NCBI GenBank assembly: GCA_963714145.1
Contig: OY970235.1
Span: forward strand, 9,610,001 to 9,674,000
Source: JBBWZH01 sp035544115
GTDB lineage: Bacteria > Actinomycetota > Actinomycetes > Mycobacteriales > CADCTP01
Length of the DNA: 64,000 nucleotides
Reading direction: 5' to 3'
Shown here: piece after piece, positions 8,215-16,550 of the stretch
How positions within the stretch are numbered: the stretch's first letter is position 1
Layout of the letters: each line of letters starts with the position of its first letter
Program-made: the position numbers and the translations under genes
The notes under the pieces: model-generated
The model's database searches: none
What the model was told of the DNA's origin: nothing
What the model saw: only the letters and a program-made list of their open reading frames with translations

Positions 8215-11200
8215 GTGAGTAGACCGATGACGGGCGCGCCGCTGAAGAACGTGCGGCGGGTCAAGCGACGCGGAGACACGTTGCGCGGTCTGCTGGCCGG
8301 CCTGCTGATGTTCGGGATCACCGCCGGTGTCCCGGTCGCGCTGGTCCTGGTGGTCGGCAACCCGATCCCGGTCGCGCCGGACTCGCTGCAGGACCAGGTC
8401 CCGGTCGAGTTCGTGCTCAAGATCGTCGTGTGCATCGTCTGGCTGGCCTGGGCGCAGCTGGTCACCTGCATGATCTCGGAGTTCATCGCCGGCGTGCGGG
8501 GCAGCGGGCTGCCCTGGCGGGTGCCGTTCGCGGCCGGCGCCCAGCAGGACTTCGCCCGCCGGCTGGTGACCGCGGTGCTGCTGCTGGCCACCGCCGGGCA
8601 GGGTCTGCACAGCGCGCCGGCGCCGAATTCGGCGTCCGCCCGCCCGGCTGCCGCGACCGCCTCGGTCGCCGGTGCCCTGCAGCAGGTGGCGAACGCCGCG
8701 GTGGGGCAGGCCGACGCGGCCGCCCGGCAGGCCAATGCCGCGATCGCCCAGGGCGGCTCGCAGGCCGGCGTGCTGCATGCCGGCGGGGCCAAGGAGTACA
8801 TCGTGATGCCGCCGCAGGGCCGGCACCACGACAGCCTGTGGGATATCGCCGAGCGCTACCTCGGCTCCGGCATCCGGTACCGGGAGATCTTCGAGCTCAA
8901 CCAGGGCCGGTTACAGCCGGACGGCGACCGGCTCACGCTGGAGAGCCTGATCCGTCCCGGCTGGACGCTGCTGATGCCCAAGGACGCGCACGGCGAAGGT
9001 CTGATCGAGGTCACCGGGAACCAGTTGCCGGCGGCCGGCCAGGCACCGCCGCGGGTGGAGCCCCGGTCCGCGCCGCCGACCGGCGCGCAGGCCGGCAGCC
9101 GGGCGCCGGCCACCCAGGTGCCCGCCGCCGGTGCGGCGGCCGGTTCCGGTGGGCTGTCCGGCTCGGGCAGCCTGGGCGGGTCCGGGCCGCTGGCCGGCTC
9201 CGGCCGCCTCGGCGAGAGCCCCGGCGTCCCCGGCCAGGTCAACGTGCCGGCCCGGCCGGCTCAGCCGGCGGCCCAGCCGCCAGCGGCACAGACCCGGGCC
9301 CCGAGCCAGCCGCCGTCGGCCGGCGGGCTGTCCCGGGTGGTGCTCACCGGCCCGCAGGTGCAGGGCCCGCAACAGCAGGGCCAGCAGGCACCGGTGCCGG
9401 AACGGGCGCCGAACATCCCGTGGGACATTGTCGGTGCCGAGCTGCTGGCCGCCGGCGTGCTGGAGGCGTTGATCGCGATGCGGCGGCGCCGGGCCCGGCA
9501 GCGGATGGCCGGGGCCGGGGTCGCGCTGCCGGACGCGGAGGCGGCTGGCATCGAGGTCGCGGTCCGGCTCGGGGCCGACCCGAACAGCGCCGACTTCCTG
9601 GACCGGGCGCTGCGGATGCTCGCCGCCGGGCTGGCCGAGCAGGACCGCCCGGTGCCGGAGATCTACGCCGCCCGGCTGTCCGCGGACGCGCTGGAGCTGC
9701 TGCTCGCGGTGCCGCTGGACAAGGCGCCGCCACCGTTCACGGCCGAGAACAACGGCGCCCGGTGGGTGCTCGACCGCAACAGCCGGGCCCCGCTGGCCGC
9801 GCCCGAGGGCACCCCGGCGCCGCTGCCCGGGCTGGTCTCGATCGGCGGCGACGGGCACGGCCGGATCTTCGTGGACCTGGAGGGGGCCGGCGGCACGATC
9901 TGCGTCGAGGGCGACCTGAACCGGGCCCGTTCGGTGGTCGCCGCGGCCGCGGTCGAGCTGGTCACCAACCGCTGGTCCGACGATATGCGGGTCACCCTGG
10001 TCGGGTTCGGCTCGGCGCTGGCGCCGATCAGCGACGAGCGGCTGCGCTGCGTCGACTCGCTGGACGAGGTGCTGGAGGGGGTGACCGACCGGTTGTCGGC
10101 CAGCCGGCAGGCGCTGACCGCGGCCGGTACCGACTCCGTGCTCACCGGCCGGGTGAAGGGCCTGCGCGACCCGGCCGGCCTGGCGCCGGACTTCCTCGTC
10201 TTCGCCGCCCCGCCCGACCCGGCGCAGCTCGCCGAGCTGCAGGAGTGGGCCGCGTCAGCGACCCGGGCCCCGCTGGGCATCCTGGTCGCCGGCTCCGTGC
10301 CGGGCGCCCGCTGGCGGTTCGGCATCGACGACAACGGCATCCTGTCCGCGGGCGTGCTGGGCATCGAGGTGGGCGCGCAGCTGCTGTCCGCGCGCAGCTA
10401 CGCGGCGCTGGCCCGGCTGCTGCAGGCGGAGGCGGCCAGTGCCGAGGCCGAGCGGCAGGCGGCGCTGCAGGCGGTCGCCGGCTGGAACCCGCCCGGCGTG
10501 CCGGAAGGGATCGCGCCGATGGCCGAGCCGGGCGTGACGCCGCCGCTGCCGCGGCCGGTCGACCCGGACGCCGTGCCGGCGGTCACCGTGCGGGTGTTCG
10601 GCGAACCGCTGGCCGAGGGCGGCGACGACCTGCCGCCGGGCACCCCGCTGGCGGTGGAGATCCTCGCCTACATGGCGCTCACCGGGGCGGTCACGCCGCG
10701 GGCGCTGGCCTCGGCGGTCTGGCCGTACGGGGTGACCGCGGCCGAGCGGGACGCGACGCTGAGCCGGATCCGGGACTGGCTGGGCACCGACGCGGTCGGC
10801 CAGCCCCGGCTGCGCCTGGACGACGACGGCCGGCTGCGGCTGTCCGACGAGGTCCAGCTGGACTGGCACCTGTTCGTCGCGCTGACCGCCCGCGGCACCG
10901 AGGCGGACGTGCTGCGGGCCCTCGAGCTGGTCCGCGGCCCGCTGGCCCAGCCGCGGCTGCCGCGCCGCTACACCTGGCTGGCCCGCGACCGGGTCACCCA
11001 CGAGCTGCCCGCCTTCGTGATCGACGTGGCGCACCGGCTGGCCGTCTCCTACCTCGGGCACCGGCAGTACGACGGTGCCGCCGCGGCCGCCCGGGCCGGG
11101 CTGCAGGTCGAGCCGCTGTCCGAGATGCTCTGGGACGATCTGGTCGCGGCGGTCCAGGAGCGGGACGGCGCGTCGGCCGCGCAGTACATCCTGGCGGAGA

Positions 11201-11259
11201 AGGCCGCCGCCACCGGCACCCCGGAAACCGAAACCCCAGCCACCCGCCTCACCGCCTGA
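8215..11259 (+). CDS. membrane-anchored LysM and BTAD (SARP-like) protein
   Basis: 1014 residues from GTG at 8215, preceded by GAGAGGG; an ATG four codons later is the only close alternative. In order it shows two or three N-terminal membrane helices (about residues 25-125), a LysM-type module (about 194-262, with LWDIAERYLGSGIRYREIFELNQG), a Pro/Gly/Ala-rich linker (about 270-395), a further helix (about 401-420) and a long cytoplasmic-type region. It ends in a winged-helix plus bacterial transcriptional activation domain (about 785-1010; LALEILAYMALTG-like helix, then VTHELPAFVIDVAHRLAVSYL). LysM binds peptidoglycan glycans and BTAD occurs in SARP regulators. Such fusions recur beside actinobacterial Tad clusters, so it may link wall state to pilus expression. 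DNA binding is inferred. Confidence 0.85.
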   Translation: MSRPMTGAPLKNVRRVKRRGDTLRGLLAGLLMFGITAGVPVALVLVVGNPIPVAPDSLQDQVPVEFVLKIVVCIVWLAWAQLVTCMISEFIAGVRGSGLPWRVPFAAGAQQDFARRLVTAVLLLATAGQGLHSAPAPNSASARPAAATASVAGALQQVANAAVGQADAAARQANAAIAQGGSQAGVLHAGGAKEYIVMPPQGRHHDSLWDIAERYLGSGIRYREIFELNQGRLQPDGDRLTLESLIRPGWTLLMPKDAHGEGLIEVTGNQLPAAGQAPPRVEPRSAPPTGAQAGSRAPATQVPAAGAAAGSGGLSGSGSLGGSGPLAGSGRLGESPGVPGQVNVPARPAQPAAQPPAAQTRAPSQPPSAGGLSRVVLTGPQVQGPQQQGQQAPVPERAPNIPWDIVGAELLAAGVLEALIAMRRRRARQRMAGAGVALPDAEAAGIEVAVRLGADPNSADFLDRALRMLAAGLAEQDRPVPEIYAARLSADALELLLAVPLDKAPPPFTAENNGARWVLDRNSRAPLAAPEGTPAPLPGLVSIGGDGHGRIFVDLEGAGGTICVEGDLNRARSVVAAAAVELVTNRWSDDMRVTLVGFGSALAPISDERLRCVDSLDEVLEGVTDRLSASRQALTAAGTDSVLTGRVKGLRDPAGLAPDFLVFAAPPDPAQLAELQEWAASATRAPLGILVAGSVPGARWRFGIDDNGILSAGVLGIEVGAQLLSARSYAALARLLQAEAASAEAERQAALQAVAGWNPPGVPEGIAPMAEPGVTPPLPRPVDPDAVPAVTVRVFGEPLAEGGDDLPPGTPLAVEILAYMALTGAVTPRALASAVWPYGVTAAERDATLSRIRDWLGTDAVGQPRLRLDDDGRLRLSDEVQLDWHLFVALTARGTEADVLRALELVRGPLAQPRLPRRYTWLARDRVTHELPAFVIDVAHRLAVSYLGHRQYDGAAAAARAGLQVEPLSEMLWDDLVAAVQERDGASAAQYILAEKAAATGTPETETPATRLTA

Positions 11260-11269
11260 CCGGCCCGGG

Positions 11270-11295
11270 CCCGATCCGGGCCGGCCCGGATCGGG
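11270..11295. terminator. perfect palindrome between convergent genes
   Basis: CCCGATCCGGGCC at 11270-11282 is followed immediately by its exact reverse complement at 11283-11295. It lies ten bases beyond the LysM-BTAD stop and before the end of the converging fumarase gene. Such loop-poor GC hairpins without a U-tract are common transcription ends in actinomycetes and this one could serve both genes. Confidence 0.6.
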
Positions 11296-11343
11296 CGGGT
11301 GGGGTGGGCCCGGCGTCGGCCGGGTGGGCCCGAGCGCCGGGTG

Positions 11344-12765
11344 TCAGCGCTCCGGAGGGCGGGTCATCGCCAGGACGTCGAGGGCCTTGTCCAGTTCGGC
11401 TTCGGTGAGCTTGCCGGACTCGACGTGCCCGCGCTCCACCACGACCTGGCGGATCGTCCTGCGCTCGGCCAGCGCCTGCTTGGCGATCTTGGCGGCTTCC
11501 TCGTAGCCGAGGTAGCGGTTCAGCGGGGTGACGATCGAGGGGGACGACTCGGCGTACTCGCGGCACCGGTCGGCGTTCGCCTCGATGCCGCGGACGCACC
11601 GGTCGGCCAGCAGCCGGCTGATGTTGGCCAGCAGCCGGATCGACTCCAGGATGTTGCGGCCGAGCACCGGCAGCATCACGTTCAGCTCGAAGTTGCCGGC
11701 GGAGCCGCTGAAGGCGATCGCCGCGTCGTTGCCGATCACCTGCGCGGCGACCATGCAGACCGCCTCCGGGATGACCGGGTTCACCTTGCCCGGCATGATC
11801 GACGAGCCGGGCTGCAGGTCGGGCAGGGCGATCTCGCCGATGCCCGCGCGCGGGCCGGAACCCATCCAGCGCAGGTCGTTGGCGATCTTGTAGAGGCTGA
11901 TCGCGATGGTCCGCAGCTGGCCGGACGCCTCGACCAGGCCGTCCCGGGCGCCCTGCGCCTCGAAGTGGTCGCGCGCCTCGGTCAGCGGCAGGTCCATGTC
12001 GGCGGCCAGCCGCTCGATCACGGCGGCGGCGAACCCGGCCGGCATGTTGATCCCGGTGCCGACCGCGGTGCCGCCCAGCGGCAGCTCGGCCAGCCGGGGC
12101 AGCGAGGCGGTCAGCCGCTCCGCGCCGTACCGCACCTGCGCCGCGTATCCGCCGAACTCCTGGCCCAGCGTGACCGGGGTGGCGTCCATCAGGTGGGTGC
12201 GGCCGCTCTTGACCACGTCGGCGAACTCGGCCGACTTGTCGGTGAAGGCCGCGGCCAGGTGCGCCAGCGCCGGCAGCAACTGCAGCACGACCAGCCGGGT
12301 GGCGGCCAGGTGGATCGCCGAGGGGAACACGTCGTTGCTCGACTGCGAGGCGTTGACGTCGTCGTTCGGGTGCACCGCGCGGCCGAGCCGGTCGGCGGCC
12401 AGGCTCGCGATGACCTCGTTCGTGTTCATGTTGCTGGACGTGCCGGAGCCGGTCTGGAACACGTCGATCGGGAAGTGCTCGTCCCAGAGCCCGCGGGCCA
12501 CCTCGGCGGCCGAGTCGTGGATCGCCTCGGCCACATCCGTCGGCAGCACGCCCAGCTTCGCGTTCGCCACCGCGGCGGCGCCCTTGATCGAGGCCAGCGC
12601 GCCGATCAGCTGCCGGTCGATCCGCTGCCCGGAGACCGGGAAGTTCTGCACCGCCCGCTGGGTCTGCGCGCGCCACTTGGCCCAGATGGGCACCGGCACG
12701 TCCCCCATCGAGTCGTGCTCGATCCGGAACTCCTGCTCCGGCCCGGCGGCCGTCCCCTCGGTCAC
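11344..12765 (-). CDS. fumC: class II fumarate hydratase
   Basis: 473 residues from GTG at 12765 with GAGGAG seven bases upstream. It interconverts fumarate and malate in the citric acid cycle, as a cytosolic homotetramer. The family signature GSSIMPGKVNP is intact, as are TGSGTSSNMNTNEV, NDDVNASQSSNDVFP and KSGRTHLMDATPVTLGQE, which build the active site contributed by three subunits. The length is normal. It is oriented toward the Tad operon and transcribed away from the efflux locus. In mycobacteria, from memory, fum sits beside glpX (Rv1098c/Rv1099c); here a 6.8-kb efflux locus lies between them. Confidence 0.97.
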   Translation of the reverse strand: MTEGTAAGPEQEFRIEHDSMGDVPVPIWAKWRAQTQRAVQNFPVSGQRIDRQLIGALASIKGAAAVANAKLGVLPTDVAEAIHDSAAEVARGLWDEHFPIDVFQTGSGTSSNMNTNEVIASLAADRLGRAVHPNDDVNASQSSNDVFPSAIHLAATRLVVLQLLPALAHLAAAFTDKSAEFADVVKSGRTHLMDATPVTLGQEFGGYAAQVRYGAERLTASLPRLAELPLGGTAVGTGINMPAGFAAAVIERLAADMDLPLTEARDHFEAQGARDGLVEASGQLRTIAISLYKIANDLRWMGSGPRAGIGEIALPDLQPGSSIMPGKVNPVIPEAVCMVAAQVIGNDAAIAFSGSAGNFELNVMLPVLGRNILESIRLLANISRLLADRCVRGIEANADRCREYAESSPSIVTPLNRYLGYEEAAKIAKQALAERRTIRQVVVERGHVESGKLTEAELDKALDVLAMTRPPER

Positions 12766-12854
12766 GATGGCTCCTCAGCGGCTACCTCGACGCGTTCCTG
12801 GTCCCGATCGTAGTAACCGCCGGCCCGGGCCGGGCCGGCAGGACGGCCCCGGAC

Positions 12855-12878
12855 GGTTCTTACGAAGTTCTCAGCTAG
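12855..12878. promoter_or_regulatory. GTTCT direct repeat, possible OmpR-family regulator site
   Basis: GTTCT occurs at 12856 and 12867, exactly 11 bases apart, in the 211-base divergent spacer between fumC and the first adaptor gene. Direct repeats at one helical turn are typical of OmpR/PhoB-type response regulators. No response regulator gene is adjacent to this locus; the nearest is at 38.7 kb. Only the repeat is observed. Confidence 0.35.
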
Positions 12879-12976
12879 GGCACAGGTTGCGCCCAAGGAA
12901 CGCCTTGATGATCTCGTCCCGTGACAGTTCATGATGCGGGGTTGTCCGCGTCTGGCCCCTCCTGGGCGGAGCTCCG

Positions 12977-14326
12977 ATGACGCTCAGCGCGCGGCTCCGG
13001 CGACGTAAGGTGATCATTCCGGCGGTGGTGGTCGTGGTCGCCGCGGTCGCGGCCGGTTCCTGGCTGCTGACCCGCCCATCGGCGGCGGCCACCGGGACCA
13101 CGTACCGGGCCGCCCAGGCGACGACCGGCACGATCCGGCAGGCGGTCTCGGCGTCCGGCACGCTCCAGCCGGAGAGCACCGAGGATCTCGACTTCTCCTC
13201 GTCCGGCGAGGTGACGGCGGTGTACGTGACCGCCGGCCAGACCGTGACGAAGGGCCAGAAGCTCGCGACGATCGACTCGGCGCCGCTGCGCAGCACGCTG
13301 GCGCAGGCGAACGCGGCGCTGGCCACCGCCAAGGCCCGGCTGTCCAGTGACCAGACCGCGGCGGCCAGCAGCGAGCAGATCGCGTCCGACAACGCGACGA
13401 TCGCGGTGGCCCAGTCGCAGGTCACGATCGCCACCACCGCGCTCGCGGACGCGACGCTGACCGCGCCGATCGCCGGAACGGTGACCGCGGTGAACGTCAC
13501 GGTCGGCGAGCAGGTGGCCGGCTCGTCCAGCTCCGGCTCGGGCTCCGGCTCGGGCTCGGGCTCGGGGTCGGGCTCCGGCTCGGGGTCGGGGTCGGGTTCC
13601 GGCAGCGGCTCCGGAACCGGCTCGGGTTCCGGCTCGGGCTCGGGCACCGGGACCGGCTCGGGTACCGGCTCCGGCTCCGGGACGTCCTCGACGACCGCGG
13701 CGGTCGAGGTGGTGAGCACCGGCTCGTACCTGGTGAACGCCACCGTCGACGCCACCGACATCAAGCTGATCAAGAAGAACCAGCAGGTCGTGATCACGCC
13801 GAGCGGCGCCAGCGCGAACGTGTTCGGGCTGGTCTCCTCGGTCGGCATCGTCGCCACGTCCAACTCCGGGGTCGCCTCGTTCCCGGTCGTGGTGGACGTG
13901 ACGGGCAGCCCCACCGGCCTCTACGCCGGCGCCACCGCCGACCTGCAGATCGTCTACAAGCAGCTCAGCGACGTGCTGGTGGTGCCGACGCTGGCGATCA
14001 GCCGGTCCGACGGCCAGACGTACGTGCTGGTGCCGGACGGCGAGGGCCAGGCCCGGCGGACGGTCCAGACCGGGCTCAGCTCCGGCGGGCAGACCCAGAT
14101 CCTGAGCGGGCTGCAGGACGGCGATCAGATCCTGGTCGCGATCCCGGGCGGCAACACCGGCACCGGCACCCGGACCGGCACCGGCAACCGCAACGGCGGC
14201 GAATTCGGCGGCGGCGGCCGGTTCCCCGGCGGCCAGTTCCCGGGCGGGCAGTTCCCCGGCGGTGGGGGCGTCCAGCCGGGTGGCGGTCAGCAGGTTCCCA
14301 GGCAGGGCAGCGGGTCCGGGCCGTGA
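12977..14326 (+). CDS. HlyD/MacA-like membrane-fusion adaptor with Ser-Gly linker
   Basis: 449 residues from ATG at 12977, GGAG six bases upstream. One N-terminal helix (about residues 11-30) leads to an extracellular lipoyl-like half (SGTLQPESTEDLDFSSSGEVTAVYVTAGQTV), a helical hairpin (about 100-155) and the second lipoyl half (LTAPIAGTVTAVNVTVGEQV). A run of about 54 codons of almost pure Gly-Ser/Thr (about 182-235) follows before the beta-barrel domain. The C-terminus is a Gly-rich tail with FPGGQ repeats. Adaptors of this family couple MacB-type permeases to extracellular steps; in Gram-positive species they may present substrate to the permease. It overlaps the ATPase gene by GTGA. Confidence 0.88.
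   Translation: MTLSARLRRRKVIIPAVVVVVAAVAAGSWLLTRPSAAATGTTYRAAQATTGTIRQAVSASGTLQPESTEDLDFSSSGEVTAVYVTAGQTVTKGQKLATIDSAPLRSTLAQANAALATAKARLSSDQTAAASSEQIASDNATIAVAQSQVTIATTALADATLTAPIAGTVTAVNVTVGEQVAGSSSSGSGSGSGSGSGSGSGSGSGSGSGSGSGTGSGSGSGSGTGTGSGTGSGSGTSSTTAAVEVVSTGSYLVNATVDATDIKLIKKNQQVVITPSGASANVFGLVSSVGIVATSNSGVASFPVVVDVTGSPTGLYAGATADLQIVYKQLSDVLVVPTLAISRSDGQTYVLVPDGEGQARRTVQTGLSSGGQTQILSGLQDGDQILVAIPGGNTGTGTRTGTGNRNGGEFGGGGRFPGGQFPGGQFPGGGGVQPGGGQQVPRQGSGSGP
13520..13682 (+). repeat. in-gene Gly-Ser codon tandem repeat
   Basis: About 160 bases made of alternating GGC/GGG/GGT/GGA and TCG/TCC/AGC/ACC codons, encoding the linker of the adaptor. Units are 6 to 18 bases with frequent synonymous changes. 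The reading frame survives any gain or loss of 6-base units, so length variation between strains would be expected. Confidence 0.85.
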
Positions 14327-15090
14327 CGTACCCCACGATGTCCGCGGAACCGGTCCCGCTGCCCGACACCGCACCCCCGGTGATCGAGCTGCTCGACGTG
14401 GCCAAGACGTACCGCGGCGGCAGCCTCGAGGTGCACGCACTCGCCGACGCCAACCTGCGGATCGAGCGCGGCGAGTACGTCGCGGTGATGGGGCCGTCCG
14501 GGTCCGGCAAGTCGACGCTGATGAACATCCTCGGCTGCCTGGACGTGCCGTCCGCCGGCACCTACCTGCTGGCCGGGCAGGACGTCAGCGCGATGGACGA
14601 GGACGAGCTGGCCGAGGTGCGGAACCGGCGGATCGGCTTCGTGTTCCAGCAGTTCAACCTGCTGCCGTCGCTGACCGCCTGGCGGAACGTGGAGCTGCCG
14701 CTGGCCTACGCCGGGGTGCCCCGGGCACAGCGGCGGGAGCGGGCCGTCGCCGCGCTGCAGCGGGTCGGCCTGGGCGACCGGCTGGACCACAAGCCGAGCG
14801 AGCTGTCCGGCGGGCAGCAGGGCCGGGTCGCGGTGGCCCGGGCCCTGGTCGGCGAGCCGGACCTGATCCTGGCCGACGAACCCACCGGCAACCTGGACTC
14901 GGTCTCCAGCGCCGAGGTGCTCGGGCTGTTCGCGGAACTGCACCAGGCCGGCCGGACGATCGTGCTGATCACCCACGACCAGGACATCGCCGCCGCCGCC
15001 GAGCGGGTCATCCGCATCCACGACGGCCGCATCGCCGCGGACTCGGCCGCGGCCGCGGACCGGCCCTGGGCCTACGGCGGCGTGTCGTGA
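14323..15090 (+). CDS. MacB/LolD-like ABC transporter ATPase
   Basis: 255 residues from GTG at 14323, overlapping the adaptor stop. It has Walker A GPSGSGKST, the Q-loop FQQFNLLP, signature LSGGQQGR (the usual form is LSGGQQQR), Walker B LILADEPTGNLDS and the H-loop ITHDQD. The spacing and NLLPSLTAWRNVELPL segment are typical of the MacB/LolD/FtsE group that drives extrusion or mechanotransmission rather than classic import. Its stop (TGA 15088-15090) overlaps a GTG that opens a small frame filling the whole gap to the permease. Confidence 0.93.
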   Translation: MTYPTMSAEPVPLPDTAPPVIELLDVAKTYRGGSLEVHALADANLRIERGEYVAVMGPSGSGKSTLMNILGCLDVPSAGTYLLAGQDVSAMDEDELAEVRNRRIGFVFQQFNLLPSLTAWRNVELPLAYAGVPRAQRRERAVAALQRVGLGDRLDHKPSELSGGQQGRVAVARALVGEPDLILADEPTGNLDSVSSAEVLGLFAELHQAGRTIVLITHDQDIAAAAERVIRIHDGRIAADSAAAADRPWAYGGVS

Positions 15091-15275
15091 GCGAAGCGCG
15101 GCCGCGCCCGACCGCGGCGAACCCGGAGGGCACTGTGAGCGGAGGTCGGGCGCGGCGGTGCCTGGACCGTAGCGCCTCGCCAGCGAAGCTGCCGGGGTGC
15201 GGAGGGAAGGCGCCGGCTGTGCGCCCGACCGCGGCGAACCCGGAGGGCACTGTCAGCGGAGGTCGGGCGCGGTGA
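15087..15275 (+). CDS. possible mini-ORF built on a duplicated repeat, between ATPase and permease
   Basis: A 62-codon frame starts at GTG 15087 inside the ATPase stop (GTGA) and ends with TGA at 15273-15275 overlapping the permease GTG at 15272 (GTGA again). The product would carry two copies of RPTAANPEGTVSGGRAR separated by a Cys-containing spacer. It resembles no family I know. The exact fit between neighbours suggests translational coupling; whether the peptide matters or only the passage of ribosomes is unknown. It could also be chance openness of a structural repeat. Confidence 0.4.
   Translation: MSEARPRPTAANPEGTVSGGRARRCLDRSASPAKLPGCGGKAPAVRPTAANPEGTVSGGRAR
15104..15155 (+). repeat. 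52-base direct repeat, copy 1, hairpin-forming
   Basis: Identical to 15221-15272 except for one base (GTGAGC against GTCAGC). Its ends GCGCCCGACC and GGTCGGGCGC are exact reverse complements and, with flanking CC/GG, give a 12-base stem around a 30-base loop. It contains GGAGGGCACTGTGAG, which looks like a ribosome site followed by GTG. Confidence 0.85.
15221..15272 (+). repeat. 52-base direct repeat, copy 2, supplies the permease ribosome site
   Basis: Second copy, 117 bases downstream of the first. The GGAGG at 15258-15262 lies nine bases before the permease GTG at 15272, so the repeat itself provides the Shine-Dalgarno sequence. The 10-base terminal inverted repeat is retained. Confidence 0.85.
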
Positions 15276-16504
15276 ACTGGTTCGACACGATCCGGACCGG
15301 GTTGGAAGCGATCCGGGCGCACCGGCTCCGGTCCGGGCTGACCGTGCTGGGCATCCTGATCGGGATCGCCGCGGTGATCCTCACCGTCGGCCTCGGCCAG
15401 GGCGCGCAGCAGCAGGTGAAGTCGCAGGTGGAGGCGCTCGGCACCAACCTGCTGATCATCTCGCCGGGCAGTTCGACCGGCACCGGCGGCGTCCGCGGCG
15501 GGTTCGGCTCGGCGTCCACGCTGACCCAGGCGGACGCCGACGCGCTGTCCTCCCGGGTGGTCGCGCCGGACATCGAGGCGGTCGCGTCCACCACGCAGTC
15601 GTCCCGCACGCTGCAGGCGGGTTCGAGCAACTGGACCACCACGGTGATCGGCACCCAGCCGAGCTGGCTCGGGGTCCGGGCCCGCAAGCTGAGCAGCGGC
15701 CGGTTCCTCTCCGCGGCCGACCAGAACACCGCCGCGACGGTGACCGTGCTCGGCGACAGCACCGCGACCGAGCTGTTCGGCCCGATCGACCCGGTCGGGC
15801 AGACCGTGACCATCGGCAGCAAGCCGTTCACGGTGATCGGCGTGCTGACCGCCAGCGGCTCCACCGGCAACGCCAACAACGACGACCAGGCGCTGATCCC
15901 GATGAGCACCGCGCAGCAGCGGGTGTTCGGCGGCACCACCCGGTCGGCGGTGCAGACGATCTACGTGCAGGCGACGTCGGCCGACACGCTGTCGGCGGCG
16001 TACCAGGAGGCGCAGAACGAACTGCTCGTGCTGCACGGCAGCGGCACCGCGGCGAACGCCGACTTCACCATCACCACCCAGGACTCGCTGGTCACGGCCG
16101 CGAACTCGGTGAACCGGACGCTGACCATCCTGCTCGCCGGCATCGCCGCGATCTCGCTGTTCGTCGGTGGCATCGGGGTCATGAACATCATGCTGGTGTC
16201 GGTCACCGAACGGGTCCGGGAGATCGGCCTGCGCAAGGCGCTCGGCGCGCGGCCGCGGGTGATCCGGCGCCAGTTCCTGGTGGAGGCGTCGGTACTCGGG
16301 CTGGCCGGCGGCATCCTCGGCGCCGCGGTCGGGGTGATCGGCTCGGAAGTGCTGCCGCCGCTGATCTCCAACCCGATCACGCTCTCGGTGCCGGCGACCG
16401 TCGCCGCCCTGGTCGTGGCCGCGGCGATCGGCCTCGGCTTCGGCGTCTACCCGGCCACCCGGGCTGCCCGGCTGGCCCCGATCGACGCGCTGCGCAGTGA
16501 CTGA
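15272..16504 (+). CDS. MacB-like ABC permease (FtsX family)
   Basis: 410 residues from GTG at 15272. An N-terminal helix (SGLTVLGILIGIAAVILTVGLG) is followed by a large extracellular MacB core domain (about residues 45-275) and three C-terminal helices (about 290-400). The cytoplasmic motif EIGLRKALGARPRVIRRQFLVEA is the hallmark of MacB/FtsX permeases. With the ATPase it forms a mechanotransmission-type exporter. The N-terminal ATPase found in E. coli MacB is a separate gene here, as is usual in Gram-positives. Confidence 0.93.
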   Translation: MNWFDTIRTGLEAIRAHRLRSGLTVLGILIGIAAVILTVGLGQGAQQQVKSQVEALGTNLLIISPGSSTGTGGVRGGFGSASTLTQADADALSSRVVAPDIEAVASTTQSSRTLQAGSSNWTTTVIGTQPSWLGVRARKLSSGRFLSAADQNTAATVTVLGDSTATELFGPIDPVGQTVTIGSKPFTVIGVLTASGSTGNANNDDQALIPMSTAQQRVFGGTTRSAVQTIYVQATSADTLSAAYQEAQNELLVLHGSGTAANADFTITTQDSLVTAANSVNRTLTILLAGIAAISLFVGGIGVMNIMLVSVTERVREIGLRKALGARPRVIRRQFLVEASVLGLAGGILGAAVGVIGSEVLPPLISNPITLSVPATVAALVVAAAIGLGFGVYPATRAARLAPIDALRSD

Positions 16505-16550
16505 CCCGTCCGCCCGCCGGCGTCCCGTCCCCGAAGTTGGAGTCGTTTCG

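Noticed and set aside
14812..14835. LSGGQQGR signature in the MacB-like ATPase as a defect
   Set aside because: Only the position after QQ differs from the usual LSGGQQQR; the catalytic motifs are intact, so loss of function is not implied.
16497..16550. GTG at 16497 as the start of the lipoprotein gene
   Set aside because: It overlaps the permease stop but has no ribosome site, whereas ATG at 16551 has TTGGAG at good spacing. It remains possible.
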